Shown here: piece by piece, positions 48,516-57,050 of the stretch
Numbering within the stretch: position 1 is the stretch's first letter
How the letters are laid out: every line of letters starts with the position of its first letter
Origin: Nitrospirae bacterium YQR-1
GTDB lineage: Bacteria > Nitrospirota > Thermodesulfovibrionia > Thermodesulfovibrionales > Magnetobacteriaceae
Assembly (NCBI GenBank): GCA_039908095.1
Contig: JAMOBJ010000008.1
Span: 34,674-98,673 of the forward strand
Reading direction: 5' to 3'
DNA: 64,000 nt
Translations under genes and position numbers: made by a program
Notes under the pieces: generated by a model
Seen by the model: the letters and a program-made list of their open reading frames with translations, nothing else
What the model was told of the DNA's origin: nothing
Databases searched by the model: none

Positions 48516-48521
48516 ATTATA
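48516..48521 (-). promoter_or_regulatory. smpB: -10 box of smpB
   Basis: TATAAT on the minus strand ends six bases before the smpB ATG. No Shine-Dalgarno fits between them, and transcription would begin at or next to the start codon. Confidence 0.5.
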
Positions 48522-48695
48522 ACATTTTTTAAAACTTAACTGATACTGATATATTTGAAGATAATTGGTTTTTTGGGAGAACATATACAAATTCATAATT
48601 TCTTCACAATTACTTTTTATAATACACACTTAGACTGTGTTAAAATAGACAACCCCGGATTAAGGGAAATAAAAGCAAAGGAGGTTTCACAATTG

Positions 48696-49106
48696 ATGAA
48701 CAATTTAAGAAAAATAATGATGGTTGTTTTGGTAATGGTCGTTACGTTTGCTTTGACAGCAACAGGCTCAGAAGCAAAGAATACAAAGATGACAAGCAAA
48801 GCCGGACAATATACGGTTGCAATGACACTTGACAAGGGTGACCCTGTGGTTGGAGACAACATAGCAACCATAGAGATAAAAGACATGGAAGGCAAATACG
48901 TTTTAGATGCAAAGGTTGTAGTGGAATACTCGATGCCCGCCATGCCCGGAATGCCCGCTATGAATTACAAGGCCAAAGCGAAGTCCAATGCTGAACAATA
49001 CATTGCAACAATGACTCTGCCTATGGCCGGCGCTTGGAATATAGCAGTTAAAATAACCAGAGACGGCAAGACTGAGTCGGCAAAGTACAATGTGGATGCT
49101 AAGTAA
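48696..49106 (+). CDS. Exported YtkA/FixH-like protein with Met-rich motif
   Basis: The 136-residue protein has a signal peptide (MMVVLVMVVTFALTATGSEA) and a beta-sandwich domain of the YtkA/FixH kind with GQYTVAMTLDKGDPVVGDN. The segment MPAMPGMPAM is methionine-rich and could bind Cu(I) or Ag(I). AAGGAGGT lies ten bases before the ATG at 48696; a TTG at 48693 is also possible. The gene overlaps the start of the CusC-like gene, so it belongs to the metal efflux operon. A periplasmic metal-binding role is inferred. Confidence 0.75.
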   Translation: MNNLRKIMMVVLVMVVTFALTATGSEAKNTKMTSKAGQYTVAMTLDKGDPVVGDNIATIEIKDMEGKYVLDAKVVVEYSMPAMPGMPAMNYKAKAKSNAEQYIATMTLPMAGAWNIAVKITRDGKTESAKYNVDAK

Positions 49107-50373
49107 AACGCCCATTTTATTAATTGCATTTTTTCTTTTGGCTACTCCTGCGTTTGCCGTAGCGGAGCTTGACCTTGACACATTAGTTACAGAGGCGCTG
49201 ATAGAAAACCACGAAGTGCTTATGGCAAACGAGAAGGTATTCACTGCTGAGTTCAAAATCCCACAGGCTGGTGCGCTCCCCGACCCGATGTTTATGTTTG
49301 GTTACCAAAATGAATCATGGAACAGATATACTTACGGGGAGATGCAGGACGCACAGTGGATGTTTTCCCTGTCACAGACGTTTCCATTTCCCGGCAAACT
49401 TGCCCTCAAAGAGGAAATGTTGACAAAGGAGAGCCTCTCACTTAAGGAGTCAGCCAGGGGTGTAAAGTTTCGCACCGTGGCAAGGATTAAGGAACTCTAC
49501 TACAGTTTGCTTTATTCCACGCTCCTTGTTGATACTATACAAAAGCGGATGACTCTTTTTTCAAGGGTTGAGGATGCCGCACTTGCCAGATACTCTTCCG
49601 GCATGGGCTCCCAACAGGACGTCCTGATGGCTCAGACTGAAAAATATATGGCTATTGAAAAAGAGATAATGGAAAAACAACGCTTGCAGAGCCTTGAGGG
49701 AATGCTTAATGTAACAATGGGCAGAGAGGTGAACTCTCCGCTGGGAAAACCTGTCAAAAAAACGGTAGTCTCCTATAAGCACACTCTGGAAGAATTGATA
49801 AAAGCAGCCTATGACAACTCCCCTGAAATAAAAGCCCGTGAAAAGATGCTGGAAGTCGCAGCAACTAAAATCGCTATGGCTAAGAAGGAGTTTTACCCTG
49901 ACGTTACTCTTAGTGCCGCAGTGGCTAAAAGGACACCCCCGTTTGAGGACATGTGGTCTCTTACCGCAACCGTCAATATCCCAATATTTTATAAACAGAA
50001 GCAGGAGATGGGTGTGATGCAGGCACGCTCTGAAGCATCCTCAACAACACATGAGCTTGACGCATACAAGTACATGGTCTCATCGGCACTCAGAGAGCTT
50101 CTCTCTATGGTTAAAGCCGCTGAGACACTCACTGACCTCTACCAAAATGTGATGATACCAAAGGCATATCAGGACTTTGAACTTTCCCTGAGCAGTTATA
50201 TCTCAGGCAAGAGCGATGCGCTCACTGTGGTATCAAGATTAAAGTCACTCCTTGACTACGAAATTCTCTATAATAAACAATACACTGAAAGGGAAAAAGC
50301 CATTGCACAGATAGAGGCTGTCACTGGGGCGGAGACGCTTACCTCCGGTGCAAAAGGGGAGCAGTTGAAATGA
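49090..50373 (+). CDS. cusC: CusC-like outer membrane efflux protein
   Basis: The 427-residue TolC-family protein has a signal peptide (MLSKTPILLIAFFLLATPAFA) and two long helical repeats, with LPDPMFMFGYQNESW and QTFPFPGKLALKEEM, the usual pattern of metal-efflux outer membrane factors. It forms the exit duct of the tripartite pump. The start overlaps the preceding gene by 17 bases; a second ATG at 49096 may be used. Confidence 0.88.
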   Translation: MWMLSKTPILLIAFFLLATPAFAVAELDLDTLVTEALIENHEVLMANEKVFTAEFKIPQAGALPDPMFMFGYQNESWNRYTYGEMQDAQWMFSLSQTFPFPGKLALKEEMLTKESLSLKESARGVKFRTVARIKELYYSLLYSTLLVDTIQKRMTLFSRVEDAALARYSSGMGSQQDVLMAQTEKYMAIEKEIMEKQRLQSLEGMLNVTMGREVNSPLGKPVKKTVVSYKHTLEELIKAAYDNSPEIKAREKMLEVAATKIAMAKKEFYPDVTLSAAVAKRTPPFEDMWSLTATVNIPIFYKQKQEMGVMQARSEASSTTHELDAYKYMVSSALRELLSMVKAAETLTDLYQNVMIPKAYQDFELSLSSYISGKSDALTVVSRLKSLLDYEILYNKQYTEREKAIAQIEAVTGAETLTSGAKGEQLK

Positions 50374-51506
50374 AAAAAAACACGTTTTTCTCAATCTTTC
50401 TGATTTTTCTAATTTTCCTGCCATATATGCTTAGTGCTGCAGATAACTCAACGCCGGCGGACACTGAGGAGTCAACGATAGAGGTGCCGGATGCTCAACG
50501 GCGGCTTATCGGCGTAAAAGTTGTGCAAGCCGCCAAAAAACAATTTACCAAAACCATAAGAACAGTGGGCACTGTGGAATATGACGAACAGAGGCTTGCC
50601 ACGGTCAATACTAAAATCGAGGGTTGGATAGAAAAACTACACGTGGATTACACCGGCAGATATGTTAAAAAAGGTGAGCCTATGGTGGAACTCTACAGCC
50701 CCGAAATTGTCGCCACCCAACAGGAGTTTTTAAACCTATCGCGTTGGGCTAAGAGCACACACGGGGCAAATGACGGCACAAAGTCCGGGGAATCCTCATA
50801 TTCCGATATGCTTGCCAAAGATACCGGCTCTATAGTGGCAGCTGCTAAAATGAGGCTCAGGTTTTGGGATATAACTGATGCCCAGATTAAACGCCTTGAG
50901 GAAAAGGGGCAGTTAACCAAAACCATGACCATCTTTAGTCCTGTCAGCGGCTTTGTTACAGAAAAGCGTGCAGTGCAGGGAATGAAAGTGATGCCCGGGG
51001 AGAAACTCTTTGACGTTGCCGATCTCTCAACCCTGTGGCTTATAGCGGATATTTACGAAAACGAGCTGCCGCTTATTAAAACAGGGCAAAGCGCTAATAT
51101 CACATTAAGTTCTTTTCCGGGTAAAGTAATAAAATCCAAACTGGACTACATATATCCAGGCATATCGGCGGATACTCGCACTGCCAAAGTGCGCTTTATC
51201 ATAAAAAACCCTGAAGGACTGTTAAAGCCCAGGATGTATGCCAATGTGGAGCTTGCGATAGAGCTGGGACAGCGGCTCTGCGTGCCTGAGGATGCTGTCC
51301 TTGACACCGGCAAACGGCAGTTGGTGTATGTGGATAAGGGAGAGGGCAATTATGCCCCCCGCATAGTCAAGGTTGGAATCAAAGCCGATTCGATGGTAGA
51401 AATCACGGAGGGGCTACAGACCGGAGAGCGGGTTGCCGCAGGGGCCTCCTTCCTTCTTGACTCAGAGGCACAACTTAAGGGCATAATGCCGGTGCAGGGC
51501 AAATGA
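50370..51506 (+). CDS. cusB: CusB-like periplasmic adaptor of a heavy-metal RND pump
   Basis: The 378-residue membrane fusion protein has a signal anchor, a barrel-sandwich lipoyl region (VDYTGRYVKKGEPMVELYSPE and FSPVSGFVTEKRAVQGMKV) and a beta barrel. It links the inner membrane pump to the outer membrane duct. It overlaps the stop of the previous gene (ATGA) and starts the pump gene the same way. No N-terminal Met cluster like that of E. coli CusB is obvious. Confidence 0.9.
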   Translation: MKKNTFFSIFLIFLIFLPYMLSAADNSTPADTEESTIEVPDAQRRLIGVKVVQAAKKQFTKTIRTVGTVEYDEQRLATVNTKIEGWIEKLHVDYTGRYVKKGEPMVELYSPEIVATQQEFLNLSRWAKSTHGANDGTKSGESSYSDMLAKDTGSIVAAAKMRLRFWDITDAQIKRLEEKGQLTKTMTIFSPVSGFVTEKRAVQGMKVMPGEKLFDVADLSTLWLIADIYENELPLIKTGQSANITLSSFPGKVIKSKLDYIYPGISADTRTAKVRFIIKNPEGLLKPRMYANVELAIELGQRLCVPEDAVLDTGKRQLVYVDKGEGNYAPRIVKVGIKADSMVEITEGLQTGERVAAGASFLLDSEAQLKGIMPVQGK

Positions 51507-54500
51507 TAGCAAAGATTATTGAGTATAGCGGAAGAAATAAATTTGTAATATTCCTTCTTATAACGTTTTTAATAATATGGGGTTTGTGGGCGTTAAAGCG
51601 TACCCCTTTGGATGCAATACCTGATTTAAGCGACACACAGGTGATTATATATGCCGACTGGAGCGGCAGGAGTCCCGACCTTGTAGAGGATCAGGTCACT
51701 TACCCGATAACGTCCACACTGCTTGCCGCTCCAAAGGTTAGCGCAGTGCGCGGGTATTCGTTTTTGGGAAGCTCCTTCATTTATGTGATATTTGAAGAGG
51801 GTACGGATATTTACTGGGCACGGAGCTGGGTGCTGGAGTACTTGCAGGGGGTAAGGAGCAAGCTGCCCCAGGACGTTAATCCTGTGCTGGGCCCGGATGC
51901 CACAAGTCTCGGCTGGGGATTTTCCTATGCCCTTGTTGACGACTCAGGCCGGCATAACCTTGCCGAGCTTCGCTCCATGCAGGACTATAACATAAAGCTT
52001 GCCATAGAGAGTGTAAGTGGCGTATCACAGGTGGCAAGCGTGGGCGGGTTTGTTAAACAGTACCAGGTAAGTATAGACCCTAACCGCCTGTTGGCTTTTA
52101 ATCTTCCATTAAACAGGGTTATCGAGGCCATAAGGAAAAGTAACAAAGACGTAGAGGGACGTGTTGTGGAGTACTCCGGGGCGGAGTACATGGTCAGAGG
52201 CCGGGGCTATATCAAAAACTTAAAAGACGTAGAGGATATCCCTGTGGGTACAAACAGTGTGGGCACCCCTGTGTATGTCAGGGACATCGGGAAGGTGGGG
52301 CTGGGGCCTGAGATTCGCCGCGGCGTCGCCGAACTTGACGGCAAAGGCGAGGTGGCAGCAGGCATAGTGGTAGTGCGCTTTGGTGAAAATGTCTTAAGTG
52401 TTATAGAGCGTGTTAAGGAAAAAATCAAAAGAGATATAGAGCCAAGTCTGCCCGAGGGAGTTAAAATTGTTGTCACCTACGACCGCTCGAAACTCATCCA
52501 CAGGGCAATTGATACTCTCAAAGAGGAGATTATCAAGCTCTCCATTGCCGTAAGTGTTGTCTGCATAGTGTTTTTGTTTCACTTGCCAAGTGCTCTGGTT
52601 GTAATTCTGACCTTGCCGGTTGCCATAATAATGTCCTTTATAGCGATGTCATATTTGGGGGTTACATCAAACATAATGAGCTTAAGCGGTATCGCCATAG
52701 CGATAGGCGCAATGGTGGATGCCTCAATCATAATGGTGGAAAATGCACACAAGAAACTGGATGAGTGGGAATCTCACGGCTCAAAAGAAAGCAGGTTTGA
52801 AGTTATCCTTGAGGCGGCCAAAGAGGTAGGCCCGTCTTTGTTTTTTGCATTACTTGTAATAACGGTGGGGTTTTTGCCGGTTTTTACTTTACAACAACAG
52901 GCGGGAAGGCTGTTTAAACCCCTTGCCTATACTAAGACATTTGCGATGCTGTTTTCATCTTTTTTAGCGGTAACACTCACTCCCGTTCTTATGACACTCT
53001 TTATCAGGGGTAAGATTCGGCCTGAGGAGAGAAACCCGCTTAACATACTGCTGCATAAAGTATATGAGCCGGTTGCAAGGTTTTCACTAAGATTTAAGAA
53101 ATCTGTTATCTTTGCAGCTGTTATCATTATGGCCTTAACCATCTATCCGTACAAAAAACTGGGAACGCAATTTATGCCCCCGTTGTATGAGGGAACATTG
53201 TTTTATATGCCGGTGACAGTGCCCGGGTTGTCAATTTCAGAGTCAGCCAAACTTTTGAATCTCCAGGACAAGATAATAAAAGCAATCCCCGAGGTTGAGC
53301 AGGTTTTCGGCAAAGCGGGGCGTGCCGAAACCGCCACAGACCCTGCCCCGGTTGAGATGTTTGAAACGGTGATTAACCTTAAACCTGAGTCACAGTGGCG
53401 GGAAGGCATGACGGTTGAGAGCATAAAAAATGAAATGAACTCTGCCTTGAGTGTTCCCGGAGTGTCAAACTCCTTTACAATGCCCATAAAGGCAAGGATA
53501 GATATGTTGGCAACGGGGATTCGCACAACTGTGGGTATAAAGGTGCTAGGGCCTAAGCTGGAGGAATTGGAACAGATAGGCCTTGACCTTGAGAAGGCAA
53601 TAAAGGACTTACCTGGCACAAGGAGTGTATATGCCGAGCGGGTTATGACGGGCTATTTCCTTGATTTCAATGTCAAGCGTGAAGCGGCGGCCAGGTACGG
53701 CCTTACGGTTGAGGACGTGGAGATGGTGATACAGTCGGCCATAGGAGGCATGAATGTGACAACCACGGTTGAGGGCAGGGAAAGGTATCCGGTAAATGTG
53801 CGCTACTTCAGGGACCTCCGCCGGAGCATTGACGACCTGGGTAAAGTGTTTGTTCCTGTTATGATGCCTGATAAGAAACCAGCCGCCTCCGGCATGGGCG
53901 GCGCTTCCGTGGCGGAGTCCGCTGGACTTCTAAGGGTTCCGATGAGTGAGCTGGCTGATATTGAAATTGTAAAAGGGCCAACCAACATTAAAAGCGAGGA
54001 GGGGCTTCTTGTCTCCTACGTCTATGTGGATTACTCAGGAAGCGACGTGGGCGGATACGTGGAAAAAGCAAAAGAAAAAGCAAAAGCCGTTCAGTTACCC
54101 TCCGGTTACCGCCTGAAGTGGAGCGGTGAGTACGAGTATCTTGTCAAGACATATGAGCGGTTAAAAATAGTTCTTCCGCTGACTGCATTTATTATATTTG
54201 TTCTGATTTATTTTAATACGCAATCAGTGGTAAAGACCTTCATAGTGCTCTTAGCAGTGCCGTTTTCCCTTGTGGGATCGTTTTGGCTGTTGTATTTTCT
54301 GAATATCAACATGAGCATTGCTGTGTGGGTAGGAATGATAGCCCTTGCCGGCCTTGACGCAGAAACGGGAGTTGTAATGCTTCTGTACCTGGACCTGGCA
54401 CATGATAAGTGGGAAAACGAGGGACGCCTCAAAACTAAAGATGACCTCAGGGAGTGCATAATGTATGGAGCCGTAAAACGTATCCGCCCTAAAATAATGA

Positions 54501-54679
54501 CGGTCAGCGTAATACTGGCCGGTCTTATTCCGGTTCTCTTCAGCACAGGGGCAGGCTCGGATGTGATGAAAACAATTGCCGCTCCTATGGTTGGTGGTGT
54601 TGTCACATCAACCATTCTTGAACTAATCATCTACCCGGCTATTTACTCCATCTGGAAAAGCCGTTTGTTAGAGGAGTGA
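51503..54679 (+). CDS. cusA: CusA-like heavy-metal RND efflux pump
   Basis: The 1058-residue inner membrane pump belongs to the HME-RND family, which exports Cu(I)/Ag(I) or Zn/Co/Ni using the proton gradient. The family segment GAMVDASIIMVENAHK lies in helix 4, and DAIPDLSDTQVI at the N-terminus is typical. Met residues in EMFETV and RIDMLATGI match positions that bind Cu/Ag in E. coli CusA, which favours a monovalent metal. Twelve membrane helices are expected. It ends the four-gene efflux operon, followed by a strong terminator. Confidence 0.93.
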   Translation: MIAKIIEYSGRNKFVIFLLITFLIIWGLWALKRTPLDAIPDLSDTQVIIYADWSGRSPDLVEDQVTYPITSTLLAAPKVSAVRGYSFLGSSFIYVIFEEGTDIYWARSWVLEYLQGVRSKLPQDVNPVLGPDATSLGWGFSYALVDDSGRHNLAELRSMQDYNIKLAIESVSGVSQVASVGGFVKQYQVSIDPNRLLAFNLPLNRVIEAIRKSNKDVEGRVVEYSGAEYMVRGRGYIKNLKDVEDIPVGTNSVGTPVYVRDIGKVGLGPEIRRGVAELDGKGEVAAGIVVVRFGENVLSVIERVKEKIKRDIEPSLPEGVKIVVTYDRSKLIHRAIDTLKEEIIKLSIAVSVVCIVFLFHLPSALVVILTLPVAIIMSFIAMSYLGVTSNIMSLSGIAIAIGAMVDASIIMVENAHKKLDEWESHGSKESRFEVILEAAKEVGPSLFFALLVITVGFLPVFTLQQQAGRLFKPLAYTKTFAMLFSSFLAVTLTPVLMTLFIRGKIRPEERNPLNILLHKVYEPVARFSLRFKKSVIFAAVIIMALTIYPYKKLGTQFMPPLYEGTLFYMPVTVPGLSISESAKLLNLQDKIIKAIPEVEQVFGKAGRAETATDPAPVEMFETVINLKPESQWREGMTVESIKNEMNSALSVPGVSNSFTMPIKARIDMLATGIRTTVGIKVLGPKLEELEQIGLDLEKAIKDLPGTRSVYAERVMTGYFLDFNVKREAAARYGLTVEDVEMVIQSAIGGMNVTTTVEGRERYPVNVRYFRDLRRSIDDLGKVFVPVMMPDKKPAASGMGGASVAESAGLLRVPMSELADIEIVKGPTNIKSEEGLLVSYVYVDYSGSDVGGYVEKAKEKAKAVQLPSGYRLKWSGEYEYLVKTYERLKIVLPLTAFIIFVLIYFNTQSVVKTFIVLLAVPFSLVGSFWLLYFLNINMSIAVWVGMIALAGLDAETGVVMLLYLDLAHDKWENEGRLKTKDDLRECIMYGAVKRIRPKIMTVSVILAGLIPVLFSTGAGSDVMKTIAAPMVGGVVTSTILELIIYPAIYSIWKSRLLEE

Positions 54680-54702
54680 TATTAGGCAACTTCATAGATG
54701 TA

Positions 54703-54888
54703 ATACCAAGTAGCAATCAAAAAAATAAAATTAATAAGGGGAAGGACAGGGTCCTTCCCCTTTTACCCCTTCCTGCGAGGGGAATGATTCCCCTCGACCC
54801 CCACCAAGGTTTAGTCGCTTTAGGGAGAGTACACCCCGGAGCCTGTGATGATGCCAACAAAGTTAATCGATTGAAGGCAACTTAGTAT
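54703..54888 (-). repeat. Dispersed repeat with foreign interior
   Basis: It runs from ATACCAAGTAGCAATC to GCCAACAAAGTTAATCG and GGCAACTTAGTAT. The family's outer parts are kept, but the interior carries two GC-rich hairpins, including a terminator at 54737-54763. It fills the convergent gap between cusA and the lipoprotein gene. Confidence 0.75.
54737..54763 (+). terminator. Terminator of the efflux operon
   Basis: GGGGAAGGA and TCCTTCCCC form a perfect stem with a five-base loop, followed by TTTT, 58 bases after the cusA stop. Confidence 0.75.
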
Positions 54889-54895
54889 TAGTTTG

Positions 54896-55135
54896 CTATT
54901 TTGTGCCTGGACTTTTTAACTGTGCCAGTTTTTCCTGTGCTTTTTTAGCATAGTCTGTGTCAGGGTATTTTTTCAGTATCTCCTGATAAAGTGTGGCAGC
55001 GTGTTCTTTGTTGTTTTGAACCATTTCAAGCTCCGCCGTGTCAAAAAGCTCCTTTGCCCCTGTGCCGCCACCACTACATGCCGGCAAAATTATTGTAAAC
55101 ATTAGAATTAGTAATGCCAGAAATAATCGTTTCAC
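54896..55135 (-). CDS. Small TPR-like lipoprotein
   Basis: The 79-residue protein has a lipoprotein signal (LLILMFTIILPAC, lipobox Cys) and a C-terminal tetratricopeptide-like segment: AATLYQEILKKYPDTDYAKKAQEKL. That is a YbgF/BamD-type outer membrane TPR motif. The GTG at 55135 is the likely start because GGAGG lies five bases upstream; an earlier GTG at 55147 overlaps that site. It may help scaffold envelope proteins; one TPR alone is short for this. Confidence 0.75.
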   Translation of the reverse strand: MKRLFLALLILMFTIILPACSGGGTGAKELFDTAELEMVQNNKEHAATLYQEILKKYPDTDYAKKAQEKLAQLKSPGTK

Positions 55136-55174
55136 AGACACCTCCACATTGCTTACGTTTTTATAAGAACAGCA

Positions 55175-55306
55175 ATACTAAGTTGCATCAGAAGTATAAC
55201 ACAGGCGGCTGGGAGAAAGCAACACCTCCCCTTACAGGGGAATTCCCTTTAGGGGAGACGTCAAGGAGCTTTCGAACAAGCCAATAAAGTTAAACGAAAA
55301 AAGTAA
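55175..55306 (-). repeat. Dispersed intergenic repeat, minus orientation
   Basis: It begins ATACTAAGTTGCATCAG, holds GGCGGCTGGGAGAAAGC, the CCTCCCC/GGGGAG stem and GTCAAGGAGCTTTCG, and ends in AAAGTTAAACGAAAAAAG without a clear outer end. It occupies most of the 314-base gap between the lipoprotein and exporter operon. Confidence 0.8.
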
Positions 55307-55358
55307 ACTCAGGGAAGATGCTGTAGCTCCTGTAATTCGAAAAAATTATATATAAAGG

Positions 55359-55388
55359 TTGACATTTTGGAAATAGAACGAATAATAT
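55359..55388 (+). promoter_or_regulatory. Promoter candidate of the NHLP exporter operon
   Basis: TTGACA (55359-55364) and TAATAT (55383-55388), spacing 18, about 75 bases before the outer membrane factor gene. The -35 is perfect, the spacing one base long. Confidence 0.45.
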
Positions 55389-55507
55389 TGGAAGAGATTG
55401 ACACAAGCTTACCTTACGGTGTTTGGCTTGTAAGGGGTAATCAGATAACTGAAGGTAAAAAATGTTTATTTTGTCTCAAAGTAAAGTGTTTGTTATCTTA
55501 TATCTGA
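55367..55507 (+). CDS. Possible 46-residue peptide overlapping the exporter operon start
   Basis: The frame starts with TTG (AAAGG about eight bases upstream), reads MEIERIILEEIDTSLPYGVW and ends KKCLFCLKVKCLLSYI, overlapping the next gene by 46 bases. The three cysteines near the end and the position before an NHLP exporter make it a precursor candidate, but there is no Gly-Gly cleavage site, and the PYGVW segment could be a decayed PAS fragment. Weak. Confidence 0.2.
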   Translation: MEIERIILEEIDTSLPYGVWLVRGNQITEGKKCLFCLKVKCLLSYI

Positions 55508-57048
55508 TATGCTCTTTAGCGGTAAGTATTTATTGCACCAATGCATATGCAGAGGATTCCACAGAGACGCATTTGTTTGATGTTGTAAATGCTGTTATCA
55601 CCAATAACCTCGACATACAGATAAACGCCAGGGATGTAGATTCAGCCAGGGGAGCGTGGCAAAGCGAGGTTGGAGCTTTCGATGAAACCGTTTCAAGCAC
55701 TTTTGGGTATGCAAGAACAGAAACTCCAAACACAAAATATCAAGCATCTGAACTCCAATCTCCTACAACAAGGGAAAATGTAGCAGAGTATTCTATGGGC
55801 GTAAGTAAGAAGTTTCGTTCAGGCATAAGCGTATCACCGACTATTGAACTTACAAAGACAAATGCTCTGTCAAAAGCCGCCTATTATTCAATAGGAGCAG
55901 ATACAACAAATATGGCTTCTTTTTCGCTTAACGTAACCATACCATTGTTAAAGGGCTCTGGAGCGGACGTTGTGGCAGCCAACGAAAAAGCTGCAAAAAT
56001 TAACTATGATGCAAGTAAACTCTATCAGAATAACTTTGTTGCCCAACAGGTAGCACAGGCAGTTCAATACTACTGGTCACTGTATAAGATGTTTATTACC
56101 CTGCAAATATACAAAGAAACCGAGGACCGAGCAAGACAATTACTTGTAAATACCCAAAAACTAATAGAGCACGGTAACCTCCCGGCGGCAAACATAGAGC
56201 AGGTGAAAGCAAATCTGGCCTCTAAGAGAGCAAGCAGAATAAGCTCCGAGCAGAATATTGTGCAGGCACAGGCTGATCTGGGTACTATGATGGGACTTAA
56301 AGATAACAGGATTTGGAGGCTTACGCCGGCATCTTTTACAGGTGTTAAGTATGATAATCTTACTGAACTGCAACAGTCTAAAGACGAACAACTAATAGAA
56401 ATTGCACTACAAAGACGAAATGATTTAGGTTCATTGAAAATGCTGGCTCAAGCACAGGTTATATTGATGGCAGCGGCAAAAAAAAACATGCTGCCTCAGC
56501 TTGACCTGACGCTCTCGGGTGGATATAACGGATTGTCGGAGAGAGATTCTTTTAGTGATTATTTTACCGCTTATGGTAAAAACGTGGCTGGGCCAAATGC
56601 CTCTGCACAAATAAGCCTTAACTTTCCTTTGAGAAACAATGAAGCCACCGGCGCTTTCATACAACAGAAGGCGGCATATGAAAAGGCGATGCTTAATGTA
56701 GATAACACTATTATAACAATCAGAGCTAATGTTATAAACGCTTTGAATCTCTACAGAAATAGCATAAGAAGATATAAGGAGGCTCATGAGAGTGTTGGTT
56801 ATTATAAAAAAGCAGCAGATAACGAGCATAAGAAACTAAGCATGGGGGCCGCTACGTTAAACAGCACGATTGATATGGAAAATTATTTGACAAATGCCCG
56901 GCTTGCCGAGTTGGATGCTGAAAATGCCCTGCTTAACTCAATAATAACTGTCAGATATCAAACAGGTACTGTTTTTTCAAAAGGTGAAGGTAAATTTATG
57001 TATAATATAGGCAATCTTATATCGCTACCAAATATAAACGTGGAGTGA
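55462..57048 (+). CDS. TolC-family outer membrane factor
   Basis: The 528-residue protein has a signal peptide (VFVILYLICSLAVSIYC..AYA) and two long helical repeats with the TolC pattern (NNLDIQINARDVDSARG, later NYDASKLYQNN). It would give exported peptides a path through the outer membrane. AAGG lies seven bases before the ATG. It heads the exporter operon; the HlyD-like gene follows almost directly. Confidence 0.9.
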   Translation: MFILSQSKVFVILYLICSLAVSIYCTNAYAEDSTETHLFDVVNAVITNNLDIQINARDVDSARGAWQSEVGAFDETVSSTFGYARTETPNTKYQASELQSPTTRENVAEYSMGVSKKFRSGISVSPTIELTKTNALSKAAYYSIGADTTNMASFSLNVTIPLLKGSGADVVAANEKAAKINYDASKLYQNNFVAQQVAQAVQYYWSLYKMFITLQIYKETEDRARQLLVNTQKLIEHGNLPAANIEQVKANLASKRASRISSEQNIVQAQADLGTMMGLKDNRIWRLTPASFTGVKYDNLTELQQSKDEQLIEIALQRRNDLGSLKMLAQAQVILMAAAKKNMLPQLDLTLSGGYNGLSERDSFSDYFTAYGKNVAGPNASAQISLNFPLRNNEATGAFIQQKAAYEKAMLNVDNTIITIRANVINALNLYRNSIRRYKEAHESVGYYKKAADNEHKKLSMGAATLNSTIDMENYLTNARLAELDAENALLNSIITVRYQTGTVFSKGEGKFMYNIGNLISLPNINVE

Positions 57049-57050
57049 TC

